A stretch of DNA of 64,000 nucleotides from Flammeovirgaceae bacterium UBA2786 (lineage in GTDB: Bacteria > Bacteroidota > Bacteroidia > Cytophagales > Cyclobacteriaceae). This document shows, piece after piece, positions 1-8,197 of the stretch (positions are counted from its first letter, which is position 1; each line of letters opens with the position of its first letter). The stretch covers positions 14,798 through 78,797 of the forward strand of contig DEIA01000011.1 of the NCBI GenBank assembly GCA_002352225.1, written 5' to 3'. The notes below the pieces were generated by a model, which saw nothing but the letters and a program-made list of their open reading frames with translations, was not told the origin of the DNA and did no database searches. A program made the position numbers and the translations under genes.

Positions 1-138
1 GCCAAGGGCGGTGTGGTAATTGGTATTAGCGATGAGTTTAAAATACCCGTGCGCTACATTGGCGTAGGTGAAAAGGTGGGCGACCTGCAGGTGTTTGATA
101 AAAATGAGTTTGTGGACTCGTTGTTTAGGAAAAACTAA
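1..138 (+). CDS. ftsY: Signal recognition particle receptor FtsY, C-terminal end (partial)
   Basis: The window opens inside this gene; only the last 45 codons are present. They read through the end of the SRP-type GTPase domain (GISDEFKIPVRYIGVGEKV, then DLQVFDKNEFVDSLF), the invariant tail of FtsY. FtsY is the membrane-associated receptor that docks ribosome-nascent chain-SRP complexes at the Sec translocon. The motif is intact, so this is judged the working copy. A second, decayed copy of the same tail lies at 3076-3190. The gene is convergent with the DUF6048/DUF6452 pair and rimO lies beyond, which I take as the ancestral order. Confidence 0.93.
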   Translation, partial: AKGGVVIGISDEFKIPVRYIGVGEKVGDLQVFDKNEFVDSLFRKN

Positions 139-143
139 TTAAG
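29..143 (+). repeat. Direct repeat copy A of the ftsY 3' end
   Basis: This 115-base segment, running from inside the last ftsY codons to just past the stop, matches 3076-3190 without gaps and with about 12 mismatches counted by eye. Both copies are in the same orientation. With the duplicated DUF6048 tail it frames the AbiE module. Confidence 0.9.
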
Positions 144-183
144 AACACCTCCGTCCACTTCAAAAAATGAGATATAGGGTTGT

Positions 184-471
184 TCAAAAAATCAATTTGT
201 ATTGATTTTCAATAACTAATAAAATAATAAAGAAAATAGCAGCTAACAACGGTAAAAACCTTTTTCTAATAAATTCACTTTCTTTATTTAATTTTTTATA
301 GAGTAAAAATATGTATGGCTGAAAAGCTATACCTGCTCCTCCTAAAATAAGCAAAAAAGTCATTCTATTGTCCGTGCCTAACATCATGCCCGTGATAGGC
401 GCCATTATCCCTATAAATCCGCTCACATATTCAAGCCTTTTTATTTGCTTTACTACCTGTTTTGTATCCAT
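184..471 (-). CDS. Small hypothetical membrane protein
   Basis: A 95-residue ORF with an ATG start. It has a charged N-terminus (KQVVKQIKRLEY) and about three hydrophobic segments, at roughly residues 16-31, 38-56 and 72-88, so it is probably an inner-membrane protein. I recognise no family. It sits between ftsY and the transposase remnant, in DNA that has clearly been rearranged, and may be accessory. No promoter or ribosome binding site stands out. Confidence 0.5.
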   Translation of the reverse strand: MDTKQVVKQIKRLEYVSGFIGIMAPITGMMLGTDNRMTFLLILGGAGIAFQPYIFLLYKKLNKESEFIRKRFLPLLAAIFFIILLVIENQYKLIF

Positions 472-515
472 AATGACTCTAATTTAATATAAATCTTGCT
501 TATAAAATTTTAAAG

Positions 516-1070
516 CTATGATTTATATTGCATACAAATCGCATAGTTATCCTCAGCTTGAGTATGACAAACAATATCTGCAGCCATGACACCACCATAA
601 CAAGCAACTGCCCCTAGTAAGGTACTGTACTGCTCTTTCAACACGCCTTTTGCGTCTTTCTTTCGGGTATTATCGGTAATCACTTTGGTTACATGATATA
701 GGGCATTTTGCTTCATGCGCGTTACAAACCATATTTTCTCGGTGGTCCATTTGGCAAATTGAGGGTACAGGTTATAGCCTTTATCAAATACGATAAAACT
801 GTTGGATTGAAGCTTGATGTGATAGAGAAATTGACGGTCGTGTTCTTTAGCAGCGGTGATCCTTACGTAGTCTGTCACTCCGCTAAAGGCGTCCATGAGG
901 GCATGCACTTTAATGCCGCCTTTTTTCTTGGCTCCATTCAAGGGATTTCGCCCCACACCTCGTAGAATGTCGCTAAATAGTCGAATCGTGGTGCTATCTA
1001 TGATTTTAAGGTTACGGATGCTGAGGCCTTTTAACCGGCTGTCCGACAAATTTTTTACTTTTAACCATAG
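516..1070 (-). pseudogene. IS4-family transposase remnant
   Basis: The minus-strand frame encodes the middle of an IS4-type DDE transposase. IIDSTTIRLFSDI carries the first catalytic Asp, KKGGIKVHALMD follows, and VFDKGYNLY carries the second Asp, followed by WFVTRMKQNA. The usual N-terminal domain is missing: the frame is closed by a stop near 1071 and no ATG is available. After KGVLKEQ (about position 635) the sequence stops resembling the family, so the C-terminal region with the last catalytic Glu is lost. Full-length relatives are about 380 residues; here about 140 are recognisable. The element is dead and no clear terminal repeats remain. Confidence 0.85.
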
Positions 1071-1101
1071 TTACGTTTTGTGTGGTAACTCAACATAACT
1101 A

Positions 1102-1132
1102 AAAAGGGTCGCTCTAAACAAGCTACCCTTTT
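1102..1132. repeat. Stem-loop next to the transposase remnant
   Basis: AAAAGGGT at 1102-1109 pairs with ACCCTTTT at 1125-1132 across a 15-base loop. It lies upstream of the broken 5' end of the IS4 remnant and could be a residue of the element's end or an old terminator. The sequence from 1133 to 1351 shows nothing I can identify. Confidence 0.4.
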
Positions 1133-1351
1133 AAAATTTTAGTCGGACAATAATGTTAATTTATCTATCTTCTCTCGACTATCTAACAGGAGGTGAGTTT
1201 GGAGTTGAGGGCTCAATACTTTTGACCCCGTAATCATAGTTTCAATACTATTAATTAAGCCATACTCCCTTTTTACCAAAAATCACAAGCCGTGAAAGAT
1301 CTCTCCACTATTTACAATAGCAGTCACACTAGTTAGTACGACTTCAAACAC

Positions 1352-1507
1352 TTTTATTCAGCGCCTCTCAAACGGTATGCGCCAAAACACCTGGTAGTTA
1401 AACCCCCAGTACAATCCTTTAAATGGCAATCCAAAACCCGGAATATCATACGATTCAAAACCGGGAGTATCTTTCGTATGAGGCAAAAATTTCATTCTGC
1501 CTGTGTA
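1352..1507 (-). pseudogene. Detached copy of the DUF6048 gene 3' end
   Basis: These 156 bases match 5597-5752, the 3' end of the intact DUF6048 gene, in the same orientation. There are no gaps and about 5 mismatches, all in the last 40 bases. They carry the last 49 codons and the stop (ending QVFWRIPFERR). No start or N-terminal part is attached, so it is a gene fragment. It abuts the AbiE pair on the left and is one half of the duplicated flanks of that module. Confidence 0.9.
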
Positions 1508-1580
1508 CTTAATTTGTAATATTTTGGTATAATAATCTGCACCATGTGGATTATGTTATTAAAATTTTACATTTTTGCCT

Positions 1581-2219
1581 ATGAGTTATACTGATCAACT
1601 CAGGCAATATGCCCACCAGCCTCTTACTCACCAGTTGCTGGTTTCTGTTCTTAAATCGTTCAAACAGCCTAATGATAAGATTCACAAACTCTTGCGCGAT
1701 GGGTTGATTATACCCGTTAAAAAAGGACTTTATATTGCCGGGCCAGCCTTAAATTCCGGAAAGCCCGAACCTTTTCTATTGGCAAATCACATTCTGGGAC
1801 CAAGTTACATCTCGCTTGAAACCGCTTTAGCTTATCATGGCTTTATACCGGAACGGGTTTATGAAATTGCATCCATGACAACCAAAGCCTCGCGTACATT
1901 TAAAACAACTGTCGGAACCTTTACCTATACAAAGATTCCGTTACCATATTATTCATTCGGCATACAGCGTGTAATGGTAGAACAAAATCAATATGCTATG
2001 GTAGCATCGCCAGCTAAAGCTATTTGCGATAAGGTGATAACAACTTCCGGGCTTTTACTCAGAAGTAAAAAAAGTGCGCATGAATTCTTAGTGGAGAACA
2101 TGCGCATAGATGAAGATAAACTGAAAGAAATAGACACCGCTGAAATGAGCGCCTGGATGCCACACGCCCTTAAAAGCGAAAGTCTGCAAATGATACTTAA
2201 AGCAATTCAGGGTTTATGA
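1581..2219 (+). CDS. abiEi: AbiEi-family antitoxin (type IV toxin-antitoxin)
   Basis: A 212-residue protein from the ATG at 1581; a TTG two codons upstream is less likely. The N-terminal 60 residues form a winged-helix-like region (KIHKLLRDGLIIPVKKGLYI), and the rest matches the AbiEi C-terminal domain (YISLETALAYHGFIPERVYEI; later ASPAKAICDKV). AbiEi proteins repress their own operon and neutralise the AbiEii nucleotidyltransferase without direct binding; the pair can act in phage abortive infection. It overlaps the toxin gene by four bases (ATGA), so the two are translationally coupled. Assignment is from recalled family features. Confidence 0.88.
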   Translation: MSYTDQLRQYAHQPLTHQLLVSVLKSFKQPNDKIHKLLRDGLIIPVKKGLYIAGPALNSGKPEPFLLANHILGPSYISLETALAYHGFIPERVYEIASMTTKASRTFKTTVGTFTYTKIPLPYYSFGIQRVMVEQNQYAMVASPAKAICDKVITTSGLLLRSKKSAHEFLVENMRIDEDKLKEIDTAEMSAWMPHALKSESLQMILKAIQGL

Positions 2220-3067
2220 TTAAGGATTGGCTCGCAGAATATAAACCAGCAAACAAAGAAGAAGCACAAAACGCACTTCGTGAGATTATGCAAGAGGTTG
2301 CCTTGGCGGGATTATACCGTGCCGGTTTCTTTGAGAAAGCCGCATTCTATGGAGGAACAGCATTGCGGATTTTCTATGGGTTGGACAGGTATTCCGAAGA
2401 CCTTGACTTTTCGTTGCTTGAACCAAATCCCCAATTCAAACTTGATCGTTACCTGGATGCCGTGAAAGCTGAATTTGAATCGCTCGGTATGAGGATTTCT
2501 ATTAAAGACAAAAAAAAGACACCCGATAGCCAGGTTGAATCAGCATTTCTTAAATCAGAAACCATCTGGAAAGAACTGGCCTTGGAAAGCATCGTTTCGC
2601 AAACTGGCCTCAATCAACCCATCCCTATTAAAATCAAAATAGAGGTTGATACCTTGCCGCCAACAGGATTTGAAACAGAAGAAAGGCTATTGCTCAAACC
2701 CTTTTCTTTCTATGTAAAGTGCTTCGCATTGCCTTTCTTGTTTTCCGGCAAATTGCATGCTTTACTTTTCAGAAAATGGAAGAACAATGTAAAGGGCCGC
2801 GACTGGTATGATCTGGAGTGGTACATCAAAAATAAAACACCATTAAGTCTGGAACATTTTATCGAACGCGCACTGGCAAGTAATGATTTACCGGCCGGCA
2901 CCTTTACAGAAAGAGAATTCCGGCAACTGCTGGCAAAAAAAATTGACTCAGTTGATATTGAAAAAGTAAAAGCGGATGCCATCCGGTTTATACCCGACAG
3001 AAGTAAATTGGAAATCTGGTCAGCCAGATATTTTCATGACTTAACTACTCAACTGATTGTATCATGA
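2216..3067 (+). CDS. abiEii: AbiEii/AbiGii-family nucleotidyltransferase toxin
   Basis: A 283-residue protein. It has the hallmark nucleotidyltransferase motif GGTALR (residues 46-51) followed by SEDLDFSL, with the metal-binding pair D62 and D64. A downstream KGRDWYDLEWYI matches the family's conserved lysine/RDxYD helix. AbiEii toxins transfer nucleotides to RNA targets such as tRNA acceptor ends and stop growth. All visible catalytic motifs are intact, so it should be active. It is coupled to the antitoxin gene. The stop at 3067 is nine bases before the decayed ftsY tail begins, so the module sits exactly at the duplication junction. Confidence 0.9.
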   Translation: MIKDWLAEYKPANKEEAQNALREIMQEVALAGLYRAGFFEKAAFYGGTALRIFYGLDRYSEDLDFSLLEPNPQFKLDRYLDAVKAEFESLGMRISIKDKKKTPDSQVESAFLKSETIWKELALESIVSQTGLNQPIPIKIKIEVDTLPPTGFETEERLLLKPFSFYVKCFALPFLFSGKLHALLFRKWKNNVKGRDWYDLEWYIKNKTPLSLEHFIERALASNDLPAGTFTEREFRQLLAKKIDSVDIEKVKADAIRFIPDRSKLEIWSARYFHDLTTQLIVS

Positions 3068-3075
3068 TAGCAGTG

Positions 3076-3190
3076 GCGATGAGTTTAAAATACATGTGCG
3101 CTGCATTTGTGTAGGCGAAAAAGTGGACGACCTGCAGGTGTTTGATAAAAATGAGTTTGTGGACTCGTTGTTCAGGAAGGATTAATTAAG
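3076..3190 (+). pseudogene. Decayed second copy of the ftsY 3' end (direct repeat B)
   Basis: This is the partner of 29-143. The frame from 3078 to the stop at 3183-3185 reads DEFKIHVRCICVGEKVDDL, against DEFKIPVRYIGVGEKVGDL in the intact copy. Conserved Pro, Tyr and Gly residues are changed, while the last 15 codons are nearly unchanged. There is no upstream GTPase domain. It is a leftover from duplication, not a gene. Confidence 0.92.
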
Positions 3191-3222
3191 GCGAGGCGGG
3201 TGGGGACTTGAAGATATATAAC

Positions 3223-3894
3223 TTAAAAAGTATGCTCAATTGCTATCTGGGCGAATTGATTCCTTACATAATATTCGATCAAGTGTGAATTATTTTCATA
3301 ATAACTCCCACCCCATATGTCGGTTAACCCATAGTAATATTCTAAGCCTATATTAATCTTCTTGATTAAATTATAGGAAATGCCTCCAAGCATCCCAATT
3401 TCCGATCTGCCGGTGAGAACATCAACACTTTTATCGTTGGGGGCCCAAAAGCGAAAATTTAGTCCGCCTTTTAATCCTAATCTATACCTGGGATAATTGA
3501 ATTGCATACTTAACGGGATGTCTATGAAAAGATGACTACGGTTACTTGCGGCCTCATCCAAACTTGGCATTGCCCATGGTTTATAAGTAAATTGTCTTGA
3601 CGGTCCAAAGAAATAAGATTTCCGTTTTACTTTCAGGCCTATATTAAGTCCTGATTTTAAATCAAAATACTTCCCAACTGACTTAACTATCCCTGTCCCC
3701 AATCTTAGTTCTAACGATGTATAACTGGGGGAAGAAGGGAAGCCATTCACGTCAAATGACGATCCGCCTACACTTAGAAACTTTGTGTATCGAAATTTTT
3801 TATAGTTAATTACATTGGACTCTTGAGCAAGAGTGGAGTAGCAACTAAGTAGAAATAGTATCAATATAATGTTATAGCTGATAAGTTTTTTCAT
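3223..3894 (-). CDS. Outer-membrane beta-barrel protein (hypothetical)
   Basis: 223 residues with a signal peptide (KKLISYNIILILFLLSCYS, cleavage probably after TLAQ). The body has alternating aromatic/hydrophobic beta-strand segments and ends in a hydrophobic/aromatic strand (AQIAIEHTF), typical of PorT/OmpA-like eight-stranded barrels in Bacteroidota. No specific function is visible. It lies downstream of the lipoprotein gene 4127-5146 on the same strand, separated by 232 bases containing a long stem-loop, so the two are probably separate transcripts. It lies within the duplicated ftsY-DUF6048 interval and may be a later addition. Confidence 0.65.
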   Translation of the reverse strand: MKKLISYNIILILFLLSCYSTLAQESNVINYKKFRYTKFLSVGGSSFDVNGFPSSPSYTSLELRLGTGIVKSVGKYFDLKSGLNIGLKVKRKSYFFGPSRQFTYKPWAMPSLDEAASNRSHLFIDIPLSMQFNYPRYRLGLKGGLNFRFWAPNDKSVDVLTGRSEIGMLGGISYNLIKKINIGLEYYYGLTDIWGGSYYENNSHLIEYYVRNQFAQIAIEHTF

Positions 3895-4059
3895 TTATAA
3901 TTTTTGCAACTGCGTAGAATCAATTTAGTACCATAAATTTAAAACGCTTTGCAAGTAAGGTATATTGTACATCTTGAACTCAATCTTAAATCCCATATAG
4001 TTGAAAAATGCTTGTTCAAGAAAAGCATAAAGGAAATGATCATACACTTATAACAATAA

Positions 4060-4109
4060 ACTGCTATCTTAAAACAAAGAGTTTAAATCAAGTGTTTTAA
4101 GGTAGCAGT
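4060..4109. terminator. Long inverted repeat, terminator-like
   Basis: A 16-base left arm (4060-4075, starting ACTGCTATCTTAAAAC) pairs with 4094-4109 around an 18-base loop; the single mismatch is a G-U pair in RNA. It begins 18 bases past the stop of the minus-strand lipoprotein gene and is followed on that strand by a T-rich stretch. That fits a transcription terminator for 4127-5146. It is unusually long and regular, so it could also be a remnant of a mobile repeat. Confidence 0.6.
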
Positions 4110-4126
4110 GAGTTCAAATTAATCCT

Positions 4127-5146
4127 TTATTCAATACAATCAATTGTAACCCAATTATTATTTGTCCCTCTTGAGGAACCCTCTACAACAGCTCGAGTAA
4201 AACTTATAGCAGGTGGCGTTCCGCCTTGCCACGTAATTGACCCCGTTAGGGAGTTATTCCAAATTTGCTTTTCGCTCTCTTCTGCCGTTCCATAGTAGTC
4301 AGGGATACCTTCATCTAATACGAAGTGATGTGTGATACCATTTATTACAATTTTAACATCGAATTGGATATTACGATAACTTAATACGGTACTATAACCA
4401 TACCAATAACATAATGTGCCTGCTCTTCTTCTTCCCCATATTCGACTTGCTAACCAAGGAGTAAAATTATTACCGGAAATCAACCACCAAGTACCTGCAG
4501 CGGCATAAATTTTTCTATCGTTTTTACAACCGCTTGGATCATAATAATACCAGGTTTCTATATTATTAGTGCATGTCCATGAAGAAGTTCTACTACTTTT
4601 AGTCTCATCTTTAGACTCACTATTATTATTGTACTGAACTAATTTAAAAATTGATGTGTCTAAATTGTCTTTAAACTCAATTTTGCGTAACCTATTCAAA
4701 TTTTCCTTTTCTGCTAAAACCAAAAATTGGTTGTCTATAATCTTATGTACAAATCCTTCAGATTCATAAATTCTTTCACGGTTACAAATCGTTCTATAAA
4801 ACTCATTATCTATCTTGGGAACGAAGGTACTATCTGATAGCATTATAACATCGTTATAGTTCTTTAGTAGATTTGCAATTTCCTCACTGGTTTGGGCCAT
4901 ACTTAGTTCATCAAGTGCTTTTTTGTAGATGTCATCTAAAGATTGAAATCCTGAGTTACTAATTTTTCGGCCTGCACCTTTAGCTCTACTTTTGTTAGCG
5001 TTTAATACATAAGCGGACATCTCTTCTGAGTTTTTAAAACTTAAGATAGCGACATTTAAAGTCGAATTATCACTTTCTTGTCGAATACTTTCTTCCGAGC
5101 AAGAAGCCACAATAAGAACAAGTAGAATTGAAACAATTTTTTTCAT
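4127..5146 (-). CDS. Hypothetical lipoprotein
   Basis: 339 residues. The N-terminus is a lipoprotein signal (MKKIVSILLVLIVASC, lipidated Cys16) followed by Ser/Glu/Asn-rich sequence. Residues about 75-180 are helical and charged. The C-terminal half, from about residue 185, is very rich in Trp, Tyr, Gly and Cys (for example ETWYYYDPSGCKNDRK and LCYWYGYSTVLSYRN), which suggests a compact beta domain with possible disulfides. I recognise no family. It is probably a surface or periplasmic lipoprotein in an accessory region. Confidence 0.6.
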   Translation of the reverse strand: MKKIVSILLVLIVASCSEESIRQESDNSTLNVAILSFKNSEEMSAYVLNANKSRAKGAGRKISNSGFQSLDDIYKKALDELSMAQTSEEIANLLKNYNDVIMLSDSTFVPKIDNEFYRTICNRERIYESEGFVHKIIDNQFLVLAEKENLNRLRKIEFKDNLDTSIFKLVQYNNNSESKDETKSSRTSSWTCTNNIETWYYYDPSGCKNDRKIYAAAGTWWLISGNNFTPWLASRIWGRRRAGTLCYWYGYSTVLSYRNIQFDVKIVINGITHHFVLDEGIPDYYGTAEESEKQIWNNSLTGSITWQGGTPPAISFTRAVVEGSSRGTNNNWVTIDCIE

Positions 5147-5315
5147 AACTATTTAGAAGTTTTATTGGTATAGGTAAGTGTACTCAGCTCCGGCCGGAAA
5201 CCTTAAGTCCAAGGTAGGGACACCTATAAAATCGCCAAAATTATCTATGTTTCACTTATAAGATGTACTCTTTTAAGACGTAATATTTAAAGCGAAATGC
5301 GCAGAATTTGCGTTT

Positions 5316-5558
5316 GTGAAAAATGAAGCCGCATTTCAAAAGCAACTGGTTAAGATTGGCGAAAAACTGGCAGAGCTGCGTAAAAAGAAAGGTTATACCA
5401 GCCACGAAACTTTTGCTTACGACTATGAATTATCGCGTGTGCAATACTGGCGTATAGAAAAAGGAAAATCCAACCTTACTTTGCGCAGCCTTTATAATTT
5501 GCTTGAAATTCACGGAATTGACCTGAAAGACTTTTTTAATTCACTTCCAAAAGGATAA
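5316..5558 (+). CDS. XRE-type helix-turn-helix regulator
   Basis: 80 residues from a GTG start; no ATG is available in frame. The sequence contains a full HTH_3/XRE fold: IGEKLAELRKKKGYTSHETFA, then the recognition-helix region SRVQYWRIEKGKSNLTLRSL, then LYNLLEIHGIDLKDFF. Such single-domain proteins bind operator DNA as dimers. No cognate toxin gene is adjacent and the neighbours are on the other strand, so its target is not evident. It lies in the disturbed interval between the ftsY tail copy and DUF6048. Confidence 0.75.
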   Translation: MKNEAAFQKQLVKIGEKLAELRKKKGYTSHETFAYDYELSRVQYWRIEKGKSNLTLRSLYNLLEIHGIDLKDFFNSLPKG

Positions 5559-5596
5559 AAAAACTTAGCTGCGTACTATTTAATAGGCATTAACAT

Positions 5597-5752
5597 TTTT
5601 ATTCAGCGCCTCTCAAACGGTATGCGCCAAAACACCTGGTAGTTAAACCCCCAGTACAATCCTTTAAATGGCAATCCAAAACCCGGAATATCATACGATT
5701 CAAAACCGGGAGTATTTTTGGTATGGGGTAAAAATTTCATTCTGCCCGTGTA
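5597..5752. repeat. Direct repeat of the DUF6048 3' end (intact-gene copy)
   Basis: This is the source copy of the fragment at 1352-1507. The first roughly 120 bases are identical and the remainder differs at about 5 positions. This copy is part of the intact DUF6048 gene. Confidence 0.9.
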
Positions 5753-6265
5753 GCCCATCCAGAACCCGCGCCACACTTTTACGCGCAAACCGGTGGTTAA
5801 TTCAATCCAGCCCGCAGCGGCATCGGGGTTAGATGCTGCTTGTTGTACCGTTGGAAATAATTCCGGAGCTATTGAATACAATACCCGTTCGCTGTATTGC
5901 GCGCGGCCATATCGCATCCCGATAAAAAACATATTCTTATCGGGATCTTTCAATAAGAAATTTATATCAACGCCCACACGAAAGTACTTGCCATCGTTAT
6001 TATAAAGTCCGTTTACCAGTTTTGCTTCGCGCGACCAACCCCCTAACTCAAGTATTGGGTAGTATCTACCTAAATCAACATCGGCCGAAATCTCCCAACT
6101 TTGTAAAGGTGTTTGGGCAATGGTTTTGCCAATCGCAATCAGGTCGGTGCCAATCCGCAAGCCGGTTGGTTTATGGATAGCCCGTAACGAATCGCGCTCG
6201 TTTTTCTGAGCGGCTACCTGCAGGCTAAGCATTACCAGCAAGCTACTCCACAAAAATTTTGACAT
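5603..6265 (-). CDS. DUF6048 family outer-membrane protein
   Basis: 220 residues from the ATG at 6265, which gives a clean signal peptide (MSKFLWSSLLVMLSLQVAAQ); a TTG seven codons upstream would spoil it. The mature part is beta-rich with many aromatic residues (GMRYGRAQYSERVLY; KGLYWGFNYQVFWRIPF at the end), as in outer-membrane barrels. The family is known mainly from Bacteroidota and no function is established to my knowledge. It overlaps the end of the upstream DUF6452 gene by 23 bases and is surely cotranscribed with it. Its last 156 bases are duplicated at 1352-1507. Confidence 0.75.
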   Translation of the reverse strand: MSKFLWSSLLVMLSLQVAAQKNERDSLRAIHKPTGLRIGTDLIAIGKTIAQTPLQSWEISADVDLGRYYPILELGGWSREAKLVNGLYNNDGKYFRVGVDINFLLKDPDKNMFFIGMRYGRAQYSERVLYSIAPELFPTVQQAASNPDAAAGWIELTTGLRVKVWRGFWMGYTGRMKFLPHTKNTPGFESYDIPGFGLPFKGLYWGFNYQVFWRIPFERR

Positions 6266-6692
6266 TGATGCCGGCATTGGTCGCAAGTCGGTTGTTTAGA
6301 ATAGTTATGTTTTCAAACGATGAATGGGTAAGACTTAAATCGGTAAGGTAAGCCAGCGCTCCGCAGTTCTCCGAAATCACTTCAGTTTGTACCCGGTAGC
6401 CAAGCGAAAGCGTTTCTGGTACATCGCCAAAATAAAATGTAATGGTAACTGCGGTTTGGGCCGGATTAAGAGGCAAAGCGATAGCACTGAACGTATTATC
6501 GTCAGGAATCAGGAACCCGTTAACACCGGAAATAGCTATAGAATCGACTTCCACTTCTACGGTTTTATCCTGTGCATCATAAAATGCAAAGGTTGCCTGG
6601 TTGGTAGACGTATCAAAACAATCGGGTTCGGTAAGGCAACCCCACAACCCCAACAGCAAAAACACCAATAACCGAACGATTTTCAAGAACAC
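6243..6692 (-). CDS. DUF6452 family lipoprotein-like protein
   Basis: 149 residues from a GTG start. The N-terminus is hydrophobic (FLKIVRLLVFLLLGLWGC) and the Cys may be lipidated, although the lipobox is imperfect. The remainder is a short beta-sandwich-like sequence with a second Cys pair. It precedes and overlaps the DUF6048 gene, a pairing I recall as typical of Bacteroidota. Together they may form an outer-membrane unit of unknown role. Divergent from rimO. Confidence 0.65.
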   Translation of the reverse strand: MFLKIVRLLVFLLLGLWGCLTEPDCFDTSTNQATFAFYDAQDKTVEVEVDSIAISGVNGFLIPDDNTFSAIALPLNPAQTAVTITFYFGDVPETLSLGYRVQTEVISENCGALAYLTDLSLTHSSFENITILNNRLATNAGINVKIFVE

Positions 6693-6775
6693 TAAGTTTA
6701 GTGCAAATATACCGTGCCTGCCGGAAACTCAAATTGCATCTGGCATTTCGTATTTTTACACCGTAATTATTATTC

Positions 6776-8086
6776 GTGAAAACAAAAGGCTCAAAAAAGA
6801 CCAAAGTAAATATTGTAACGCTGGGTTGCTCCAAAAACCTGGTAGATTCTGAGGTGCTGCTTACCCAGCTTCGCGGAAACGGGATTGAAACCACGCACGA
6901 ATCGAAAAAAGATGATTCGAACATTGTGGTGATTAACACCTGCGGCTTTATCGATAATGCCAAACAGGAGTCGATTGATACCATACTGCGTTACGTAGAT
7001 GCCAAAGAAGAGGGCATTGTTGAAAAGGTTTACGTTACCGGGTGCTTATCGGAACGGTACAAAGACGATCTTCAAAAAGAAATTCCGGATGTAGATGCCT
7101 GGTTTGGCACACGCGATCTTTCGCGCTTATTGAAACAACTCAATGCCAACTATAAACACGAACTGGTAGGCGAGCGTATTCTTACCAACCCTGCCCATTT
7201 TGCTTATCTCAAAATTTCAGAAGGGTGCGACAGGCCCTGTTCGTTTTGTGCTATTCCGATTATGCGCGGCAAGCACATCTCCAAACCTATGGAAGAGCTT
7301 GTGCTGGAAGCAAAGAACCTCGCCAAAAAAGGCACGAAAGAATTATTGCTGATTGCGCAGGACTCAACGTATTATGGTCTTGATTTGTATAAGAAGCGAA
7401 ACTTAGCTGAACTATTAAACCGCCTTGCCGATGTAGAAGGCATTGACTGGATTCGGTTGCATTATGCATTTCCTACCGGCTTTCCGTTAGATGTATTAGA
7501 TGTAATAGCTAACCGGCCCAACATCTGCAACTACTTAGATATTCCGTTGCAGCATGGCAGCAGCAAGATGCTTCAATTAATGAAACGCGGCACCACGCGC
7601 GAAAAAACAGAAGCATTATTAAACACCATACGCAATAAAGTGCCGGGCATTGCCATACGCACTACGTTAATTGCCGGGCATCCGGGCGAAGGGGAAGTTG
7701 AATTTGAGGAAATGATGAAGTTTGTAGAAACATCGCGCTTCGACCGGCTGGGTGTGTTCGCTTACTCGCACGAAGAAAATACCCATGCTTATTCGATGAA
7801 CGATGATGTGCCGGAAGAAATCAAACAGGAACGGGTGGCTGCACTGATGGACCTGCAGCAAGGCATTTCATTAGAATTGAATCAACAAAAAATCGGTAAA
7901 ATTTTTAAGGTTCTGATTGACCGGAAAGAAGGTGGCAATTTTTATGGTCGTACGGAATTTGATTCACCCGAGGTGGATAACGAAGTTATTCTGGATGGTA
8001 CCAAAAACTACCTGCGTGTGGGCGATTTTGTTACGGCTAAAATAATGGCAGCCACCGAATTTGATCTGATGGCCACTCCTCTTTAA
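6776..8086 (+). CDS. rimO: Ribosomal protein S12 methylthiotransferase RimO
   Basis: 436 residues, GTG start. RimO is a radical-SAM enzyme that adds a methylthio group to the conserved Asp of ribosomal protein S12. Visible features in order: UPF0004 domain with the auxiliary-cluster cysteines C18 (GCSKN), C56 (NTCGF) and C90 (TGCLSERY); radical-SAM motif C151-x3-C155-x2-C158 (SEGCDRPCSFC); and a C-terminal TRAM-like domain from about residue 370. The length is normal for the family. Divergent from DUF6452. Confidence 0.96.
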   Translation: MKTKGSKKTKVNIVTLGCSKNLVDSEVLLTQLRGNGIETTHESKKDDSNIVVINTCGFIDNAKQESIDTILRYVDAKEEGIVEKVYVTGCLSERYKDDLQKEIPDVDAWFGTRDLSRLLKQLNANYKHELVGERILTNPAHFAYLKISEGCDRPCSFCAIPIMRGKHISKPMEELVLEAKNLAKKGTKELLLIAQDSTYYGLDLYKKRNLAELLNRLADVEGIDWIRLHYAFPTGFPLDVLDVIANRPNICNYLDIPLQHGSSKMLQLMKRGTTREKTEALLNTIRNKVPGIAIRTTLIAGHPGEGEVEFEEMMKFVETSRFDRLGVFAYSHEENTHAYSMNDDVPEEIKQERVAALMDLQQGISLELNQQKIGKIFKVLIDRKEGGNFYGRTEFDSPEVDNEVILDGTKNYLRVGDFVTAKIMAATEFDLMATPL

Positions 8087-8197
8087 TAGCATTAACAGGA
8101 ATTTAACAAGGCGTCTCTTTTCAAATAAATTATCATGAACTTTATGAGAAAATAACCGTTATTCGGGTTATGCTTATTCATTTCACCTGTTGTTAGT

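Noticed and set aside
708..1098. Plus-strand frames across the transposase remnant
   Set aside because: They are antisense to the recognisable DDE transposase and show no protein family.
1352..1507. Fragment as a real small minus-strand gene
   Set aside because: It is a precise copy of the end of the DUF6048 gene with no start or upstream part.
7287..7861. Minus-strand frames within rimO
   Set aside because: They overlap a clear full-length RimO and show no family features.
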